From: JARRPM01 sp963765545
GTDB taxonomy: Bacteria; Pseudomonadota; Gammaproteobacteria; Pseudomonadales; Halieaceae
Assembly: GCA_963765545.1 (NCBI GenBank)
Contig: CAVXWW010000008.1
Span: forward strand, 1-64,000
Direction: 5' to 3'
Length of the DNA: 64,000 nucleotides
Part shown: in pieces, positions 45,359 to 53,888 of the stretch
Position numbering within the stretch: the stretch's first letter is position 1
How the letters are laid out: each line of letters opens with the position of its first letter
The notes under the pieces: generated by a model
The model's input: the letters and a program-made list of their open reading frames with translations, nothing else
Told to the model about the DNA's origin: nothing
Databases searched by the model: none
Made by a program: the position numbers and the translations under genes

Positions 45359-46750
45359 TCAGCGGGGCTGGTAGGCCTCTACCCGGCCTTTCAGTTTCCG
45401 CAATGCCTGCGCAAAGACCCGCCCAAGCAGCCAGGCGGTGATCCGATTACTCAGTGGAATCCAGGAATCAAACCGGATTGCCCAGCGAACGTTGGTGCGG
45501 CCATTGTCCCGAGTGACGAACACATCGCCCTGATGCTTTCTAAACGGCGCGCCCGAGAGCAGCTTGTAAGTGTAGTGGCTGCCCTCATCCCAATGGGTCA
45601 CCTCTTCTGTGATTCTTAAGCCCGGGGCACGCAATTCACGTATACAGCCCATTCCATTGGGATCAGGTTCCCCGGGGCGCAGCACACTGCCGCTGAAAAT
45701 ACTCCAGTTGCCTATGGCGTTATGGTCGGTGAGCTCGCGCCATACCTCTGTTGCGGGCGCATTGATTTCTATCTCGTTCTCAACGTAGCCCTCTGCGGGA
45801 TTAAAACCGGTGAATGACCAAAGCGCCTTGCGCGCGTGCAGCATCTCAACACTGAAACCGTGTTTGTCGTTGACGTACATCACCTGAAAAACACCGGCAT
45901 CGAGTACTTTGCCATTGGGCTGCATGCCCTGACGCGCGGCCTGGCCAAACGAACGGGCGTAGTCAAGTGAGTCGCGATACCCCAGGGCAATATTCATTAT
46001 CCCCTGGTCGGCAATAGAATACCCTGCGGGCCATGACCGGGGCTGGGGCGACTGGTACTCCACCAGCTCGATCAGGAAGTTAGCCCCGCGCAGAACCAGT
46101 GAGCTTGACCTGGCCCGGGGCAGGCCCCAGAATTTCTCGTCAGTTGCGCCATGTAACTGAAAATCTTCCACCACAACCAGACCCATCGCATCGACGAAGG
46201 CCTTGCGCGCATCATCCAGGCTGGGTACCGATGCCCGCATGGTGCGCACTACAGCGGGCACCTCAGGTCGGATCACCGTGGCGTCAGCGCCCTCGATAAG
46301 CGTGAGGGGGTCGCGTTCATGAATCTCTACCCAATTACCCTCCGGGTCGGTCACACAGGCCCTGCGTTCACCTGCCTTGCCCACTACCCGCGGCTGCGGT
46401 GTTGCTGAAAAGGCACCGACATTACGCAGGGCCTGATCAAAATCGTTAACCGCGATGCCAACCATGTTGTAACCGATATCACAGGGGCGCCAATCGGTGG
46501 CTTTGAGTTTGCTGCGTGGTGTCCAGAACTGAAAGAACTCCAGCTGAAAGTAGTCCTGCTGGTCGATCAACCAGCTGCACTTCTCCCAGGCACCCGGAAT
46601 GCCCTGCACCCTGCTGGTGGAGGGTGGGAAAAACAGTATCTTGCCCGACTTAACCAGGCCGAATACATTCGCATACCAATTCCTCAGTGCGGGCGCATTC
46701 AAGGCAGAAAATGCGACCTGGCAAATCTGTTTGTCAGTTGCTGTTTGCAT
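45359..46750 (-). CDS. VOC-VOC-SRPBCC fusion protein
   Basis: 463 residues that combine two glyoxalase/VOC modules (about 10-150 and 165-310) with a SRPBCC/START-like domain (about 325-460, NEIEINAPATEVWRELTDHN). VOC modules bind metals for isomerase, dioxygenase or resistance reactions; SRPBCC domains bind hydrophobic ligands. The second VOC half has GYSIADQGIMNIALGYRD. I do not know this fusion as a characterised enzyme; a role with hydrophobic or aromatic substrates is likely. ATG at 46750 has GGAG six bases upstream and is preferred over GTG at 46762. Confidence 0.77.
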   Translation of the reverse strand: MQTATDKQICQVAFSALNAPALRNWYANVFGLVKSGKILFFPPSTSRVQGIPGAWEKCSWLIDQQDYFQLEFFQFWTPRSKLKATDWRPCDIGYNMVGIAVNDFDQALRNVGAFSATPQPRVVGKAGERRACVTDPEGNWVEIHERDPLTLIEGADATVIRPEVPAVVRTMRASVPSLDDARKAFVDAMGLVVVEDFQLHGATDEKFWGLPRARSSSLVLRGANFLIELVEYQSPQPRSWPAGYSIADQGIMNIALGYRDSLDYARSFGQAARQGMQPNGKVLDAGVFQVMYVNDKHGFSVEMLHARKALWSFTGFNPAEGYVENEIEINAPATEVWRELTDHNAIGNWSIFSGSVLRPGEPDPNGMGCIRELRAPGLRITEEVTHWDEGSHYTYKLLSGAPFRKHQGDVFVTRDNGRTNVRWAIRFDSWIPLSNRITAWLLGRVFAQALRKLKGRVEAYQPR

Positions 46751-46818
46751 TGATTGCTCCACGACTATCCGTTCTTGTGATGGGCGCGATCCGACTCTTT
46801 GCGCAACCGGGTCTCATC

Positions 46819-47208
46819 TCAGAATTTCCAACGCCGCAGCAGATCGATAGAGGCGTTGGACAGGCCCGGAAAATGCTGCGCCGTCCAGGCTACTATATTG
46901 GCTCGAAAACCCGGAATAACAAATGCTTTTTGCCTGCGTAGGCCACTTGCTATCTGGCGCGCTGCCACCTCCGGCTCAAGCGTGCCAACGAGATCTTTCA
47001 GAAAACGTGTTTGCGGAACTGCCGTTTCGGTCTCCACTTCAATCATAGGCGTGTTCACCTCGGACGGGCAAATCAGATTTACGCCAACACCGGTGCCGGC
47101 CATTTCCTGGCGCAGCGCCTGCGCCATACCGGTTACGGCGCAAAAAAGCGCCAGACTCAACCCGATGCCGCTGGAGCCGCCGGTAATATAAATCGTTTTC
47201 CCAGTCAC
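46819..47208 (-). pseudogene. Internally deleted short-chain dehydrogenase
   Basis: 129 residues in one frame. Residues 1-23 are the cofactor start of an SDR (KTIYITGGSSGIGLSLALF). From residue 24 it jumps to the late part of the fold (AVTGMAQALRQEMAGTGVGV, NLICPSEVNTPMIEVE). About 130 residues with NNAG, catalytic Ser and Tyr-x-x-x-Lys are missing; the junction is near 47137. Intact relatives read SKFAVTGMAQALR, so the splice point is after or within the helix following the catalytic Lys. The product cannot be an active dehydrogenase. An intact paralogue follows directly upstream at 47268-48098. GTG start with AAGG nine bases upstream. Confidence 0.8.
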
Positions 47209-47267
47209 AAGTGTGTGCCTTTGGTATCTTTTCGCGATGCTGCTGATGCCGGGCGTATCCCGCAGAA

Positions 47268-48098
47268 TCAGAGGGCGCCTGGCCCCATCTTTCTCAACTC
47301 AGTGCGAACCACCCGGTCGACAAAGGCGTTCATAACGAAATCAGGGAGATAGCGATTGCAGAAACAGGTAACTTTGGCTTTAAAGCCGGGAATGATAACA
47401 CCCTTACCTCCATCGAGACCGCGGAGAATCCCGGCCATCGCCTCATCCAATGTCAGGGTGCCACCCAGGTCCTTCAATGCACGCGATACCGGGTGCATGG
47501 TTTTCGCTTCTTCCACCACCATAGGGGTATCCACCTCCGGTGGGCAAATCAGGCTCACATCTATGCCCCTGGGTTTGTACTCCAGGCGCAGAACCCTTCC
47601 CAGGCCAACGACCGCAAATTTGGATGCGCAGTAGGTGGCGTAGGAGTAGTTTGCGGCAAACCCCGCCATCGAAGACACCAGTGCCAGCCGCCCACCCTCT
47701 CCCATGTGGGCCAGCACCGCTTCGGCAAAATTGCGTGAGCCGAACAGGTTGACCTGTACGACCATTTCGAAGGTCTCGCCGGACAGTTCATCGAAAGGTG
47801 CCGCGCGCTGAACACCCGCGCAGTTGATCGCCAGCTCGGGAGCACCGATGGCATCTACAGCCTGCTGGACCGCACCGGCCAGTGCCGTCGCATCGGTTAC
47901 ACTCACCTGGCAGGACACTATTTGCTGGGAATCCCGCTGCCTGTGGCTGTGCAGTTCGCGCAGCAGCTCCTGGTCGATAGCGAGATCGAAAATAGCCACG
48001 TCGGCCCCGCGCTGCAGGTAGGCTGACGCCAGCGCCCTGCCCAGCCCACTCATACCACCGGTAACAAACAGCGTACGGGGCGCTCTCGCGTCAGCCAT
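47268..48098 (-). CDS. Short-chain dehydrogenase/reductase, intact
   Basis: 276 residues with all classical SDR parts: LFVTGGMSGLGRALA, INCAGVQRAAPF, SSMAGFAANYSYATYCASK (Ser, Tyr, Lys) and LICPPEVDTPMVVEE. The last part (GVIIPGFKAKVTCFCNRYLP) resembles 3-ketodihydrosphingosine-reductase-like and fatty-acid SDRs that end near a membrane. It resembles the internally deleted gene beside it in the retained blocks. ATG at 48098 is preceded by GGGAG; the extra 33 upstream codons to 48197 overlap the broken epimerase and are not used. Confidence 0.88.
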   Translation of the reverse strand: MADARAPRTLFVTGGMSGLGRALASAYLQRGADVAIFDLAIDQELLRELHSHRQRDSQQIVSCQVSVTDATALAGAVQQAVDAIGAPELAINCAGVQRAAPFDELSGETFEMVVQVNLFGSRNFAEAVLAHMGEGGRLALVSSMAGFAANYSYATYCASKFAVVGLGRVLRLEYKPRGIDVSLICPPEVDTPMVVEEAKTMHPVSRALKDLGGTLTLDEAMAGILRGLDGGKGVIIPGFKAKVTCFCNRYLPDFVMNAFVDRVVRTELRKMGPGAL

Positions 48099-48159
48099 AT
48101 CTTTTCTCCCTAAATATTTAATAGTAGCAGTCGCTACACTTACAGGTGACGAAGAGCAG

Positions 48160-48610
48160 CTACCTGACAATACCTTGTTCGCGCAGCCAGCCCTCACACC
48201 GCTTCATCCCCTCATCCAGATCAACCGAGGGGGTATAGCCGAGCAGCCGAGTTGCCTTGGCGTGACTGTAATCCGCACTGGGGCGACTTAGCATGATCAT
48301 CGTATTGGGGTTGATCTCTGTGGTTCTTCCCGCCAGGTGAACCGCTTTCTCGAATAACCTGGTACCGGCAATAGCCAGCCTGGCGGGAATACCTGGCACC
48401 TTCTGCAGTCCCAGCATCGCGGCGAGGCGGCCGAAATATTCCAGGTTACTCACCTGGCCAAAACCGGAGATTATAAAAATCTGCCCCGAAGATTCCGGCC
48501 TTATCGATTCCGCAGGTTTCCACGCCCTTCTCGTGCAGTAAAGCCGCCATCGCCCTGCCAATGAGGCCATTGGCGCCGGTGATGAATACTCTCTTTAAGG
48601 TGTCCTGCAT
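48160..48610 (-). pseudogene. NAD-dependent epimerase broken by deletion and frameshift
   Basis: ATG at 48610 with an excellent GAGGAG site begins an intact Rossmann start (KRVFITGANGLIGRAMAAL, HEKGVETCGID) and then meets a TAA in that frame soon after residue 50. The frame +1 to it carries the C-terminal half of an extended-SDR epimerase (FIISGFGQVSNLEYFGRLAA, ADYSHAKATRLLGYTPSVDL, EGMKRCEGWLREQG) to the stop at 48160. The middle, with the catalytic Tyr-x-x-x-Lys, is missing. Both ends are well preserved. The inactive gene is 153 bases shorter at its 3' flank from the intact SDR. I treat it as a recent pseudogene. Confidence 0.82.
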
Positions 48611-48866
48611 GCGATCTCCTCAAGCCGGGACAGGGGACCTCATAAGGGCTGCCCGGCGCCAAATGGCGTACCAGCTACTTTACGTCAACCACTGGTTGTG
48701 ATTTGCCATCTGGCGACATTTATTTTGGATTTAGCGTCATAGACAACACGCCTCGCACCGGGCGCGCCTTGCAAAATAAACCAAAATACCTGAGGCTAAA
48801 CGCGCTGCGGTGGTCGGCGCAACAAGCCCCCGGCGCGCAGTTCCATATACCCACAGGAGAAACACC

Positions 48867-49439
48867 ATGCAGATAAGACTAAGTTCATTTCTCACCGCAA
48901 TGGTTCTGGCGCTGTCCACTCAATTTGCGCTTGCGGATGAGTACTCGGACGCCAGGACAATTTTCCAGGACGCAGGCGAGAGCGCTGCCTTCTTTGGCAA
49001 CAGCTATGGCTATGCGCTATTTCCGAATATCGGCAAGGGCGGGATAGGTATTGGCGGGGCCTACGGTGACGGCAAGGTGTTTGTAGGCGGCGCGGAAGTA
49101 GGCAAAACCAGCATGACCCAACTGTCCGTGGGATTCCAGCTTGGAGGGCAGGTGTACAGCCAGATTATCTTCTTCGAAGACAAACGTGCATTTGATGACT
49201 TCAGTTCCGGCAACTTCGAATTCAGCGCCCAGGCAACCGCAGTTGCGATTACCGCAGGCGCCAGCGCCCAGAGCTCAACCGGCGGCGGCAGTTCAGCCGG
49301 GGCCAGCGGCGGCAAGAAAGACGCCTCTACAGTGAGCGCTGGTTACGACAAAGGCATGGCGGTATTTACCGTTGCCAAGGGCGGCCTGATGTATGAGGCA
49401 GCTCTGGCAGGGCAGAAATACAGCTACAAGCCGCTCTAG
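48867..49439 (+). CDS. SYLF-domain (YSC84-like) exported lipid-binding protein
   Basis: 190 residues. Signal peptide (IRLSSFLTAMVLALSTQFALA), then the SYLF domain: GYALFPNIGKGGIGIGGAYG, VGGAEVGKTSMTQLSVGFQL, FEFSAQATAVAITAGA. A Gly/Ser-rich loop (STGGGSSAGASGG) precedes the end VAKGGLMYEAALAGQKYSY. The domain binds phosphoinositides in eukaryotes; bacterial members are exported and of unknown function. GGAGAAACACC precedes the ATG at 48867; the upstream frame to 48810 is not used. Confidence 0.88.
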   Translation: MQIRLSSFLTAMVLALSTQFALADEYSDARTIFQDAGESAAFFGNSYGYALFPNIGKGGIGIGGAYGDGKVFVGGAEVGKTSMTQLSVGFQLGGQVYSQIIFFEDKRAFDDFSSGNFEFSAQATAVAITAGASAQSSTGGGSSAGASGGKKDASTVSAGYDKGMAVFTVAKGGLMYEAALAGQKYSYKPL

Positions 49440-49559
49440 CGAGCCAGATACATTGCCGTGGTGGAGGGCTGGACTTGCCACCCCCCATCGCGCGCAACCC
49501 TGGCTTCGCAAAATCGCCAGTCTGGCTGTCGAGCCCCTACTGTTAAGATGCTTTGGGAA

Positions 49560-50054
49560 TTACGCCGCCCGCCTGGATTCCAGCTTTTTGGGCAGCGTTA
49601 TTTTGAGTTTGCCGTTTTTTAGCAGGGTTGCCTGGCCAGCTGAAGTCTCTACTTCACAGGGCAGCGATATCGCCTGGTAGAAATGGATGGTCTCCGATGA
49701 CAGCTGAGTTTCACCGGACTTTTTTGAACTCTTGGAGTCACTGTGCGAACCGAAAACCCTCAGGTCATGCACGCCTACTTCTACCTCTATCTCCTTTGGC
49801 TTAAACCCCTTCAGGTTACCCTCAACGACAATATTCTTCTTCTGGTCTTTCAGAATCAGTTCGACCGGCACTAAAAGCTCCCGCTGCGCGTCCAGCCAGT
49901 CTGTCAACGAATCACCCTTGCCCGCGTCACGGCTCAGAAAAATATGATAGGCACGATCGCGAATTTGCTCCTGTACCCGCTCAAAGGCCTTACCTAACCT
50001 GGTGCCAAGCCGAACAGCGGTGGAACCTGACTGTGTCGAATCATCGGATGCCAT
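49560..50054 (-). CDS. DUF2934 - Hsp20/alpha-crystallin-like protein
   Basis: 164 residues. Residues 30-62 match DUF2934 (IRDRAYHIFLSRDAGKGDSL, DWLDAQRELL), a short helix pair; residues 72-160 form an Hsp20-like beta sandwich (KKNIVVEGNLKGFKPKEIEV, FYQAISLPCEVETSAGQATL, NGKLKITLPK). Hsp20 proteins hold unfolding proteins; DUF2934 fusions are known in bacteria but their role is unclear. Cytoplasmic. It follows the phasin-like gene on the same strand after 180 bases containing a terminator, so separate transcription is likely. Confidence 0.82.
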   Translation of the reverse strand: MASDDSTQSGSTAVRLGTRLGKAFERVQEQIRDRAYHIFLSRDAGKGDSLTDWLDAQRELLVPVELILKDQKKNIVVEGNLKGFKPKEIEVEVGVHDLRVFGSHSDSKSSKKSGETQLSSETIHFYQAISLPCEVETSAGQATLLKNGKLKITLPKKLESRRAA

Positions 50055-50178
50055 ATTTCATCTCCTGATCATAAAGCGCAAATTGTGATTTGGGTTGGTA
50101 CCAGCCGTATATGATGAACAATGGACGGGCTGATGTCCTTGCGTCAGGTCAATTCAAGTGAAAACTGTGACAAGAAGA

Positions 50179-50205
50179 CGCCGGGGGCCATTGCGGGCCC
50201 CGGCG
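50179..50205 (-). terminator. Likely terminator of the phasin-like gene
   Basis: Read on the minus strand, a GC-rich hairpin (arms 50179-50189 and 50195-50205, one mismatch or bulge, loop of five bases) is followed by TCTTCTTG. It lies 30 bases after the stop of the phasin-like gene at 50235. The T-run is imperfect, so efficiency is uncertain. Confidence 0.6.
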
Positions 50206-50234
50206 CAGCTTAGTGATGGGAATGAGACCTGATA

Positions 50235-50462
50235 TTAGCGACTGGCGGCAGCCCGCTTCACTGCAGTTTTAGCTTTGGCGGCCGTTTTGCGCTTGGCTGC
50301 GGGTCTCCTTTTTGCGGCGGGTTTTTTCCTGGTCACGACCTTTTTGGCCGCCGCCTTCTTCTTCGCGACGACCTTCTTAGCGGCTGCCTTCTTCCTGGCT
50401 ACGGCCTTCTTGGCTGCGGCCTTTTTCTTCGCTGGTTTTTTCTTCGCGGCTTTAGCCTTTTT
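50235..50462 (-). repeat. Ala/Lys-rich coding repeats
   Basis: The 3' third of the phasin-like gene consists of imperfect repeats encoding AAKK-type units. They are the histone-H1-like tail and could change copy number by slippage. Confidence 0.75.
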
Positions 50463-50906
50463 ACCCAGCGCCTTGCGCGTGTCGGCTACCAGTTTCTTCC
50501 AGGCCTTCAAATTCGCTTCTGAACGCTTCTTGACTATCTTCTGGGCTGCCGTGTTGGCCTTGCTCGCCATTTTCTGCAAAACCTGTACGTCCTTTTTGGC
50601 CTGCTCAACCACTTTCTTGAGCTCCTTGGCCACATCGGACCGATCACCGCCAACCTGTTTCAGGTCATCCAGCAGGTCTTTGAGCATGTCGTACTGGCGT
50701 TTGGCGATCTCGACGTAACCATCCACAATGGCGCGATTGGCATCCGCGATAGCCTGCATATTTTTCCCGGTACCATCGAGCAGGTCATCCAGCTTGAAGT
50801 TACCGATTTTCACATCGTCCAGGTACTTACCAAGATCCAGACCGCTGAGCTTCTTTTTCGCTGCGGACTTACGCTTTGTTGACTTTTTTCTCTTCGTTTT
50901 TGCCAT
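50235..50906 (-). CDS. PhaF-like phasin with histone-H1-like tail
   Basis: 223 residues. A basic start (KTKRKKSTKRKSAAKKKL) precedes a helical phasin-like domain (about 30-135) with FKLDDLLDGTGKNMQAIADA, VEIAKRQYDMLKDLLDDLKQ and heptad-like Lys/Val repeats. Residues 149-223 are Ala/Lys repeats (AAAKKAVARKKAAAKK and variants). Pseudomonas PhaF has the same plan: a phasin part on polyhydroxyalkanoate granules and an H1-like part on DNA that spreads granules at division. The protein is likely to bind granules and the nucleoid. No PHA synthase is in the window, so the granule role is inferred. ATG with GGGAGATATACC upstream. Confidence 0.8.
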   Translation of the reverse strand: MAKTKRKKSTKRKSAAKKKLSGLDLGKYLDDVKIGNFKLDDLLDGTGKNMQAIADANRAIVDGYVEIAKRQYDMLKDLLDDLKQVGGDRSDVAKELKKVVEQAKKDVQVLQKMASKANTAAQKIVKKRSEANLKAWKKLVADTRKALGKKAKAAKKKPAKKKAAAKKAVARKKAAAKKVVAKKKAAAKKVVTRKKPAAKRRPAAKRKTAAKAKTAVKRAAASR

Positions 50907-51400
50907 GGTATATCTCCCTGATTCCCTACCTTAAATTCAAAACCACTAAAACAGCATACCTGCAAAATGCGCACTAGCAACAATCTGCCAATTATGCGAG
51001 CGTCAGGCCCCGAGCACATTGACCTGTGACAAGCACTCCCGCAAACGTCGGGGTATGCACCCCGAAAATCTGCGCTGCGAATGCCGGGGCTTCATCGACT
51101 GCGTACTCGATACCTCGCGGCACGCTGCATTATTCTACAATTGGGCGTGGCATGCCATGCGAATAAAAACGCGGAGAAACAGTGTAAGCGACAATGCAAA
51201 CTGAAAATCACCTCTCCGGTCGCGTTAAAGCACTGTAGCGGTTATGGTTTCATCAGCAGCTGACGCAGTAGTAGCAAACATCAAATCTGCGCGAAACCCC
51301 GGGACCCGACATGACATGACCAGAACAGTAGCAGATCCATGCAATTTCGCTACCAACCGGGCAACGGCCAACAGCACCACTGGAAGGCGGACACCCCTCA
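50907..51400. other. 494-base gene-free stretch
   Basis: Divergent region between the phasin-like gene and the anchored unknown. Short frames are present but none has a domain or ribosome site. A six-base-pair hairpin with tetraloop occurs at 51049-51064 (CGGGGT ATGC ACCCCG); its role is unknown. I find no tRNA or other known RNA. Confidence 0.5.
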
Positions 51401-52678
51401 TTGGCTAAACTCCTGCTATTGCTGCTCCTGGTTCTCCTCGGTTTGCCGGTATTCCTGTTGATATCCGGCGTTCAGGATACTCCTCTCGTTGCGCCATCCG
51501 ACAGCATGCGCCATGCGGATGCCGGAAGGATCACAGACCTGCTCAAGCAACACGACCCCAGGAGTCTGAGGGACGGCGATACCCGCCGCCTGGAGATCAG
51601 CGCACGGGACCTTAACCTTATATTGGGATCGGCCCTGCCCGGCAGGATACGACAGTTTGCCCACCTTGACCTGGAGGACACGCAGGCCACATTGAACTAT
51701 ACGATTGCACTACCGGAAAACCCTTTGGGCAAGTACCTGAACCTCTCGGCCCAACTGCGACAAAACGGCCAGCGGCTTGAACTGCGGCAAATGACGTTTG
51801 GTGACGTACCACTACCCGCATGGCTCACTACCTTACTGGTAAACGGTGTAGACCGCATACTGAGATCACGCTCAGTTAATTATCGGGATGTCATCGGGAC
51901 TCTCAAGGACATTCAGATAGGGCCCCAGACACTGACCATCGTGTATCAATGGCAATCCGGGCTGGTGGAGCGACTCCAGTCGAGCGGGCGAGACCTGCTG
52001 CTACCGCCCGGGGAGCGCCAGAAAATTGTCACCTACTACAAGGAGATATCACGCATCTCACAGACTCTCCCCAGGGCCGCTGTATCACTTGATGAATTGC
52101 TGCAGCCGCTGTTCTCCCTGGCACAAAGCCGCAGTAGTGAGAACCGGGAACCGGCCTCCGAAAATAGGGCATTGCTGCTGGCGCTGGGAGTGGCAGTGAG
52201 CGGTAGCGCCATCGATAATCTGGTGGGCGAACAGGATGCCGCCGGCACACAGCGGCCGCTCTATATTAACCTCACTCTTCGCGGCAGGAGCGACCTCGCA
52301 AGCCACTTTGCCATCTCGGCCGCCATTACAGCAGCGGGTGGCGGCGCCCTGGCTGACCACGTGGGCGTGTTCAAGGAAGTGGATGATTCCCGTGGGGGCT
52401 CCGGCTTCAGCTTCGCCGATCTGCTGGCGGACCGCGCGGGGGTATCGCTGGCAGAAGCAGCATTGGGACCAAAAGCCGCCGCGCTGCAAGACTACATGAA
52501 CAGGCGGATAGCTGAAGCGGGCTACATGCCGGCATTCGACCAATTACCCGAGGGCCTGCTGGAGTTGGAGTTCAAAGCTCGCTACGAGGATCTGGACAGC
52601 GCCACCTACGCACTGGTAAACAAGGAAATCGAACTGCGCATCAGCCGTTGCACTATCCACAGGCGGGACTTCCGCTGA
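51401..52678 (+). CDS. Anchored periplasmic protein of unknown function
   Basis: 425 residues. A Leu-rich N-terminal helix (KLLLLLLLVLLGLPVFLLIS) without a clear cleavage site would anchor the rest in the periplasm. The mature part carries DTRRLEISARDLNLILGSAL, LNYTIALPENPLGKYLNLSA and RQKIVTYYKEISRI, blocks that look conserved in marine gammaproteobacteria, but I cannot name a domain. A Cys occurs near the end (ISRCTIHRRDFR). Start is TTG with only a weak upstream site. No neighbour is obviously linked. Confidence 0.78.
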   Translation: MAKLLLLLLLVLLGLPVFLLISGVQDTPLVAPSDSMRHADAGRITDLLKQHDPRSLRDGDTRRLEISARDLNLILGSALPGRIRQFAHLDLEDTQATLNYTIALPENPLGKYLNLSAQLRQNGQRLELRQMTFGDVPLPAWLTTLLVNGVDRILRSRSVNYRDVIGTLKDIQIGPQTLTIVYQWQSGLVERLQSSGRDLLLPPGERQKIVTYYKEISRISQTLPRAAVSLDELLQPLFSLAQSRSSENREPASENRALLLALGVAVSGSAIDNLVGEQDAAGTQRPLYINLTLRGRSDLASHFAISAAITAAGGGALADHVGVFKEVDDSRGGSGFSFADLLADRAGVSLAEAALGPKAAALQDYMNRRIAEAGYMPAFDQLPEGLLELEFKARYEDLDSATYALVNKEIELRISRCTIHRRDFR

Positions 52679-52923
52679 GCCGAGTCGCAGTTTGTGTGAG
52701 GGTCAAATCGCGTCTACTAATTTGGTGGCCCTGACACAAGGTATCAGGTGGTTTGCCCGGATAACCGCAGCAATGCCTGTTTCGATGGCGGGTCGCGCAC
52801 TGATATCCAGCGCGACCAGGGGCATTATCGCCGCACTTCATTGAAGTGCCGGGCCTGACAACAGGTCGTGGGAACACGTGCTAGAATTCCGCCCCAGCTC
52901 ACCTTCCCGGAATCCTGACAAAC

Positions 52924-53886
52924 ATGAATATATTTATAACCGGCGCATCCGGCTTTGTCGGTGGCGCAGCCACCCGTGAGCTGGTGGCACAGGGCCACAC
53001 CGTACGCGCCATGTCCCGCAGTGCAAAATCGGATCAACTTGTCGATGAACTTGGTGCAGAGTCGGTTCGTTGTGACCTGGGCACAATCGAGGCCAGTCAT
53101 ATTGGCGAGGCAGATGTGGTTCTGCACTGCGCTGCATTTGTAGAGGCCTGGGGCGCAGAGGACACCTGGTATGAAAGCAATGTAAAGGGCACCCGCAACT
53201 TGCTCACCGCAGCACTAGATGCAGGGGTAAAACGTTTCATTCATATCGGCACTGAGGCGGCTATCGTACACGGCCAGGATATCTTCGACGCCGATGAAAC
53301 ATACCCGCTGGCGCCGGATTCTCCCTACCCCTATTGCGCCACCAAGGCCCAGGCAGAGCAATTGGTAGTGGCTGCCAATACTGAAGACTTCACTACCATA
53401 GTGCTGCGGCCCCGATTTATCTGGGGACCTGGCGACACCACGTTACTACCCGTCATTGAAGCAATGAATGCCAGCGGCGGCTGGATGTGGCTTGATCACG
53501 GCCGGGCGCTGACCTCTAGCACCCACATCGACAACCTGGTCCACGCCATCGTACTGGCGCTGTCACAGGGTCAGCCCGGCCAGGCGTACTTCATTCTTGA
53601 TAATGGCGCCCACACCATGAAAGAGATGATAAGCGGCATGGCTGCCTCAAAAGGCCTGGTACTGCCGGACCGGAGCCTGCCACGCCGGATCGCAGACCTG
53701 GCCGGCAAAGCCTGCGAGTGGTCCTGGCGAACGTTCAAGCTGGGCGGGGCTCCACCACTGACGCGCCACGCCGCCATGGTGATGTCACGCAACTGTGTAC
53801 TGGACGACAGCCGTGCCAGACAGGAAATGGGCTACGCCCCGGTCATCAGCGTGGAAGAGGGTATGCGCCAGTTGGGCAGCGGCTGA
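52924..53886 (+). CDS. NAD-dependent epimerase/dehydratase, extended SDR
   Basis: 320 residues of the extended short-chain dehydrogenase group: ITGASGFVGGAATRELV for NAD, VLHCAAFVEAWG, TEAAIVHG (Ser/Thr position) and YPYCATKAQAEQ with the Tyr-x-x-x-Lys pair. VLRPRFIWGPGDTTLLPVI follows. Members include 3-beta-hydroxysteroid dehydrogenase-like and sugar epimerases; the VWG/WGPGD pattern favours the former. It is an intact relative of the pseudogene at 48160-48610, with moderate similarity. It ends two bases before the convergent acyltransferase gene. Confidence 0.87.
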   Translation: MNIFITGASGFVGGAATRELVAQGHTVRAMSRSAKSDQLVDELGAESVRCDLGTIEASHIGEADVVLHCAAFVEAWGAEDTWYESNVKGTRNLLTAALDAGVKRFIHIGTEAAIVHGQDIFDADETYPLAPDSPYPYCATKAQAEQLVVAANTEDFTTIVLRPRFIWGPGDTTLLPVIEAMNASGGWMWLDHGRALTSSTHIDNLVHAIVLALSQGQPGQAYFILDNGAHTMKEMISGMAASKGLVLPDRSLPRRIADLAGKACEWSWRTFKLGGAPPLTRHAAMVMSRNCVLDDSRARQEMGYAPVISVEEGMRQLGSG

Positions 53887-53888
53887 GA

